A DNA stretch of 12,959 nt, taken from contig JACQUR010000424.1 in assembly GCA_016210245.1 (NCBI GenBank), positions 1-12,959 of the forward strand, written 5' to 3'. Both the position numbers and the translations under genes were made by a program. The DNA comes from Chloroflexota bacterium. GTDB lineage: Bacteria > Chloroflexota > UBA6077 > JACQUR01. Positions 11,009-12,959 of the stretch are shown here, in pieces (position 1 is the first letter of the stretch; each line of letters starts with the position of its first letter). The notes under the pieces were generated by a model. The model did no database searches. It saw only the letters and a program-made list of their open reading frames with translations, and was not told the origin of the DNA.

Positions 11009-12469
11009 ATGACCGTCGAGCTTGTTCTGGAACTGGAAACCGAGGAGCGTCTTGCTACCCAGGTGTCTCCGCGGCTGGTGGCCGCCAACTCCATTCTCGA
11101 GCTGTCCTCCCTGGACCTCGAGCAGATGATTACCCAGGAGGTGACGGAGAACCCTGCCCTGGAGCGCACCGAGATCCTGACCTGCGATGCCTGTGGTAGC
11201 GCGCTGGAACACGGGGTGTGCATCTCCTGCCTGGAGCGGCACGTGCGCGACGAGATGCTGGCCTGGCTGCGCGCGCCGGAGCAGGCCGAGCCGCGAGTGG
11301 AGCCCGAGGACGACCTCGACCCGCTGGAGCGAGTCGACGCCGGCGAAACCCTGGGCGAGCAACTGCTGTCAGAGTTGATGACCATTCTGCCGCCCACCGA
11401 TCGGGATCTCGGCGAGGTGCTGATCGGCAGCCTGGACGAGCGGGGGTACCTGAATGCGGGCGTCGACGAGATCGCGCGCCTGGCGGACGTGTCGGTCGAG
11501 CGGGTCGAGCGCGCGCTCCACCATCTCCAGCGGCTGGAGCCGATCGGCTGGGGCGCGCGGAACCTGCGCGAGTGCCTGCTGCTCCAGATCGAGGCCCTGG
11601 CGGACGAAGGGATCGAGCCGCCCCACGTGCGCGAGATCGCCGCCAACTACCTGCGCGAGCTGTCCGAGCGCAAGCTGGAACGTATCGCTCGACTGCTCGG
11701 CACCTCGCGCGAGGAGATCGTGCGTGCGGCGGAGTTCATCCGCCACCATCTGCACCCCTTCCCCACCCAGGGACTCACCGCTCCCAACCAGTCCGAACGC
11801 GACGCGCGCTCGGCCCACGTGCGCCCGGACGTGGTGCTCCGCCACAAGGGCGACGACTTCGAGATCGAAGTGGTGGAATCCAATCGTTTCTTTCTGCGGG
11901 TCAACCCGCTGTACATGAAGCTGCGTGCGGAGCTGGCCTCCGGCGACTTCGACCTCCCGCCGGAGCAACGCAACCACATTGCGTACTACGTGAAGCGTGC
12001 CCGCGACTTCATCATGAACATCAATGCCCGCCGTGAGACGCTGCTCAACGTCACGCGGTGCGTGGTCGAGCAGCAGCGTGAGTTCCTGCTGAACGGCGTA
12101 CGGCACCTCAGGCCCATGACGCGCGCGCAGGTGGCCGAGCGGCTGAGTCTGCACGAGTCGACCATCAGCCGGGCCACCAATCGCAAGTACGTGATGCTGC
12201 CGGATCGGCGGGTGATCCCCTTCAGCGACTTCTTCACGCCCTCGCTGGGACCGAAGGACGTGCTCGAGGAGATCATTATCTCCGAGCGCAAGCCGTTGAC
12301 CGACGAGGAGATCAAGGCGCTCATGGAGGAGCGGGGGATCAATATCGCTCGCCGGACGGTCACCAAGTACCGCACCCAGATGGGCATTCTCCCCGCGACC
12401 CTGCGCTCGCCCGGGCGGGCCAGCCACCTACCCGGCGGCCGGAAGAGCGGCCGGAACGGCCGCGTCTAA
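11009..12469 (+). CDS. rpoN: RNA polymerase sigma-54 factor RpoN with an N-terminal zinc-ribbon-like insertion
   Basis: 486 residues. Sigma-54 directs RNA polymerase to -24/-12 promoters and needs AAA+ activators. Region I is recognisable as ILELSSLDLEQMITQEVTENPALE (29-52), although the extreme N-terminus lacks the usual Gln/Leu-rich start. Residues 59-74 form CDACGSALEHGVCISC (C59, C62, C71, C74), a zinc-ribbon-like knuckle where most sigma-54 proteins have the acidic region II. The core-binding domain follows (about 110-300). The helix-turn-helix lies at 370-395 (MTRAQVAERLSLHESTISRA) and the RpoN box ARRTVTKYR at 447-455. A basic tail (460-486) follows. The ATG has GAGGA 10 nt upstream. 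TAA is followed after 5 nt by the GTCGACA repeat. No activator gene and no clear -24/-12 site is visible in the window. Confidence 0.95.
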   Translation: MTVELVLELETEERLATQVSPRLVAANSILELSSLDLEQMITQEVTENPALERTEILTCDACGSALEHGVCISCLERHVRDEMLAWLRAPEQAEPRVEPEDDLDPLERVDAGETLGEQLLSELMTILPPTDRDLGEVLIGSLDERGYLNAGVDEIARLADVSVERVERALHHLQRLEPIGWGARNLRECLLLQIEALADEGIEPPHVREIAANYLRELSERKLERIARLLGTSREEIVRAAEFIRHHLHPFPTQGLTAPNQSERDARSAHVRPDVVLRHKGDDFEIEVVESNRFFLRVNPLYMKLRAELASGDFDLPPEQRNHIAYYVKRARDFIMNINARRETLLNVTRCVVEQQREFLLNGVRHLRPMTRAQVAERLSLHESTISRATNRKYVMLPDRRVIPFSDFFTPSLGPKDVLEEIIISERKPLTDEEIKALMEERGINIARRTVTKYRTQMGILPATLRSPGRASHLPGGRKSGRNGRV

Positions 12470-12901
12470 ATCGAGTCCACAGTCGACAGTCCACAGTTGA
12501 CAGTCTGCTGGTGCCCTTTCGACTGTCAACTGTCGACTGTCGACTCGGTCTAGCGCCTCCACCCACGGCCGCCAGCGCCAGCGCCCGTCTGGGTCCTGGC
12601 GCCAGCACTCGGGCCGGTGCAGGCGCTGGCGATACAGGTGCAGCAAGCCCTGCTGCTGGCAGGCGGTCCTGGCTACGCGCGGGTTGAGCCCCAGCAGCCT
12701 GGCGGCCTCGCGGGTCACGTGGTTCTCCGCGCAGCGCGGGTGCGCCTGGTAGCAGCCGCTGGCTGCGCGCTGCAGTGCCACCCGGCCGGCCACCTCGCCC
12801 CAGGCGAAGGCCCAGGGCAGCAGGGCGTTGACCGCCATGTCCCGGGCCCGGGCGGCGCCGACGAGGGCCGGGACGCGGAGAGTTCCATCGGTGGGGCGGG
12901 C
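12428..12901 (-). CDS. DUF2851 family protein, C-terminal part (5' end lost in the contig end)
   Basis: The minus-strand frame reads LRVPALVGAARARDMAVNAL, then LLPWAFAWGEVAG, ENHVTREAARLLGL, ARTACQQQGLLHLYRQRLHR. This is the pattern I recall for the C-terminus of DUF2851 (rD.avNvvLPfa.A......, eN..tR......, .aRrqQGLLhLYr). The function is unknown in the family. It is convergent with rpoN. The expected end is near PECWRQ, but this frame runs on through the GTCGACA repeat (RVDSRQLTV and so on) and stops only at 12428-12430, 42 nt inside the rpoN 3' end. A TAG at 12552-12550, exactly 5 nt before the repeat, is one frame off. The ATG at 12838 is internal: similarity continues upstream to about 12900, where homopolymers destroy the frame. 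Upstream coordinates are therefore approximate. Confidence 0.65.
   Translation of the reverse strand, partial: ARPTDGTLRVPALVGAARARDMAVNALLPWAFAWGEVAGRVALQRAASGCYQAHPRCAENHVTREAARLLGLNPRVARTACQQQGLLHLYRQRLHRPECWRQDPDGRWRWRPWVEALDRVDSRQLTVERAPADCQLWTVDCGLDLDAAVPAALPAAG
12475..12544. repeat. GTCGACA heptamer inverted repeat, copy 3 (between rpoN and DUF2851)
   Basis: The left units GTCCACA, GTCGACA, GTCCACA, GTTGACA (12475-12502) face TGTCAAC, TGTCGAC, TGTCGAC (12524-12544). GTTGACAGTC at 12496-12505 pairs exactly with GACTGTCAAC at 12521-12530 across a 15-nt loop. It starts 5 nt (ATCGA) after the rpoN TAA and, seen from the minus strand, 5 nt (ACCGA) after a TAG. The loop (GTCTGCTGGTGCCC) resembles that of copy 1 (GTCCGCTCGTGCCC). 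Confidence 0.9.
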
Positions 12902-12959
12902 GGCCCCCCCCCCCCCCGCGGGCGGGGCCGCCCCCCCCCCCCCTTACAGGGACACCCAC
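12897..12959. other. G/C homopolymer contig end, probable artefact
   Basis: Two C runs of 13 or more separated by a GC patch, then a few ordinary bases to the end. It mirrors the left end. No feature is supported; the frame of the DUF2851 gene cannot be followed through it. Confidence 0.75.

Noticed and set aside
11369..12427. 352-codon antisense ORF across rpoN
   Set aside because: It is the complement of a well-conserved sigma-54 gene, has no known motif and no promoter; shadow frame.

Overview
This is a GC-rich bacterial segment of about 13 kb. It looks like one whole metagenomic contig: both ends dissolve into long G/C homopolymers that resemble sequence artefact. No rRNA or tRNA marker is present, so the organism is inferred. 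Chloroflexota (Anaerolineae or Roseiflexus-like) is my best guess. The reasons are the heptanucleotide inverted-repeat families, the DUF2851 protein, a probable F420-type oxidoreductase remnant, glycosyltransferase family 9 (GT9) proteins with a C-terminal cysteine cluster, and the small B-box membrane protein. This is inference, about 50-60 % sure.

Layout. 1-475: poor-quality end with a frame-disrupted remnant of a luciferase-like oxidoreductase on the minus strand. 476-1513 (minus): moaA, molybdenum cofactor synthesis. It is divergent from 1616-2788 (plus), a PAP2 phosphatase joined in frame to a degenerate Ham1/RdgB-like domain. 2841-3328: an AbrB-type antitoxin followed by a PIN toxin with an internal deletion. 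3451-6534: fabZ and two overlapping GT9 glycosyltransferases. 6708-7694: an ornithine cyclodeaminase/mu-crystallin family enzyme. 7869-10565: a third GT9, a B-box zinc-finger membrane protein and an RfaE1-type heptose-phosphate kinase, the last two overlapping by one base. 10608-10913 (minus): a small cysteine-rich protein, divergent from rpoN (sigma-54) at 11009-12469. From 12428 to the right end (minus): the C-terminal part of a DUF2851 protein, convergent with rpoN.

How the genes relate. Three GT9 (ADP-heptose:heptosyltransferase superfamily) proteins, the heptose kinase and FabZ point to cell-surface glycan or glycolipid assembly. No LPS core or lipid A gene is visible, so the acceptor is unknown.

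The most distinctive feature is a set of 7-bp repeat families (TTGGAGG, GATTTTG, GTCGACA, AGTGCTG). Each forms an array that meets its own reverse complement. The families are sorted by reading-frame compatibility. TTGGAGG and GATTTTG, which contain no stop in any frame, run inside or into coding sequence. The families whose variants create stops sit at gene ends. The GTCGACA element follows stop codons at a fixed 5-nt distance, and the AGTGCTG element supplies the stop codons of two convergent genes. I regard these repeats as the best candidate here for an undescribed genetic system. They may act as 3'-end elements and may spread as units, because the loops of the three GTCGACA copies resemble one another.
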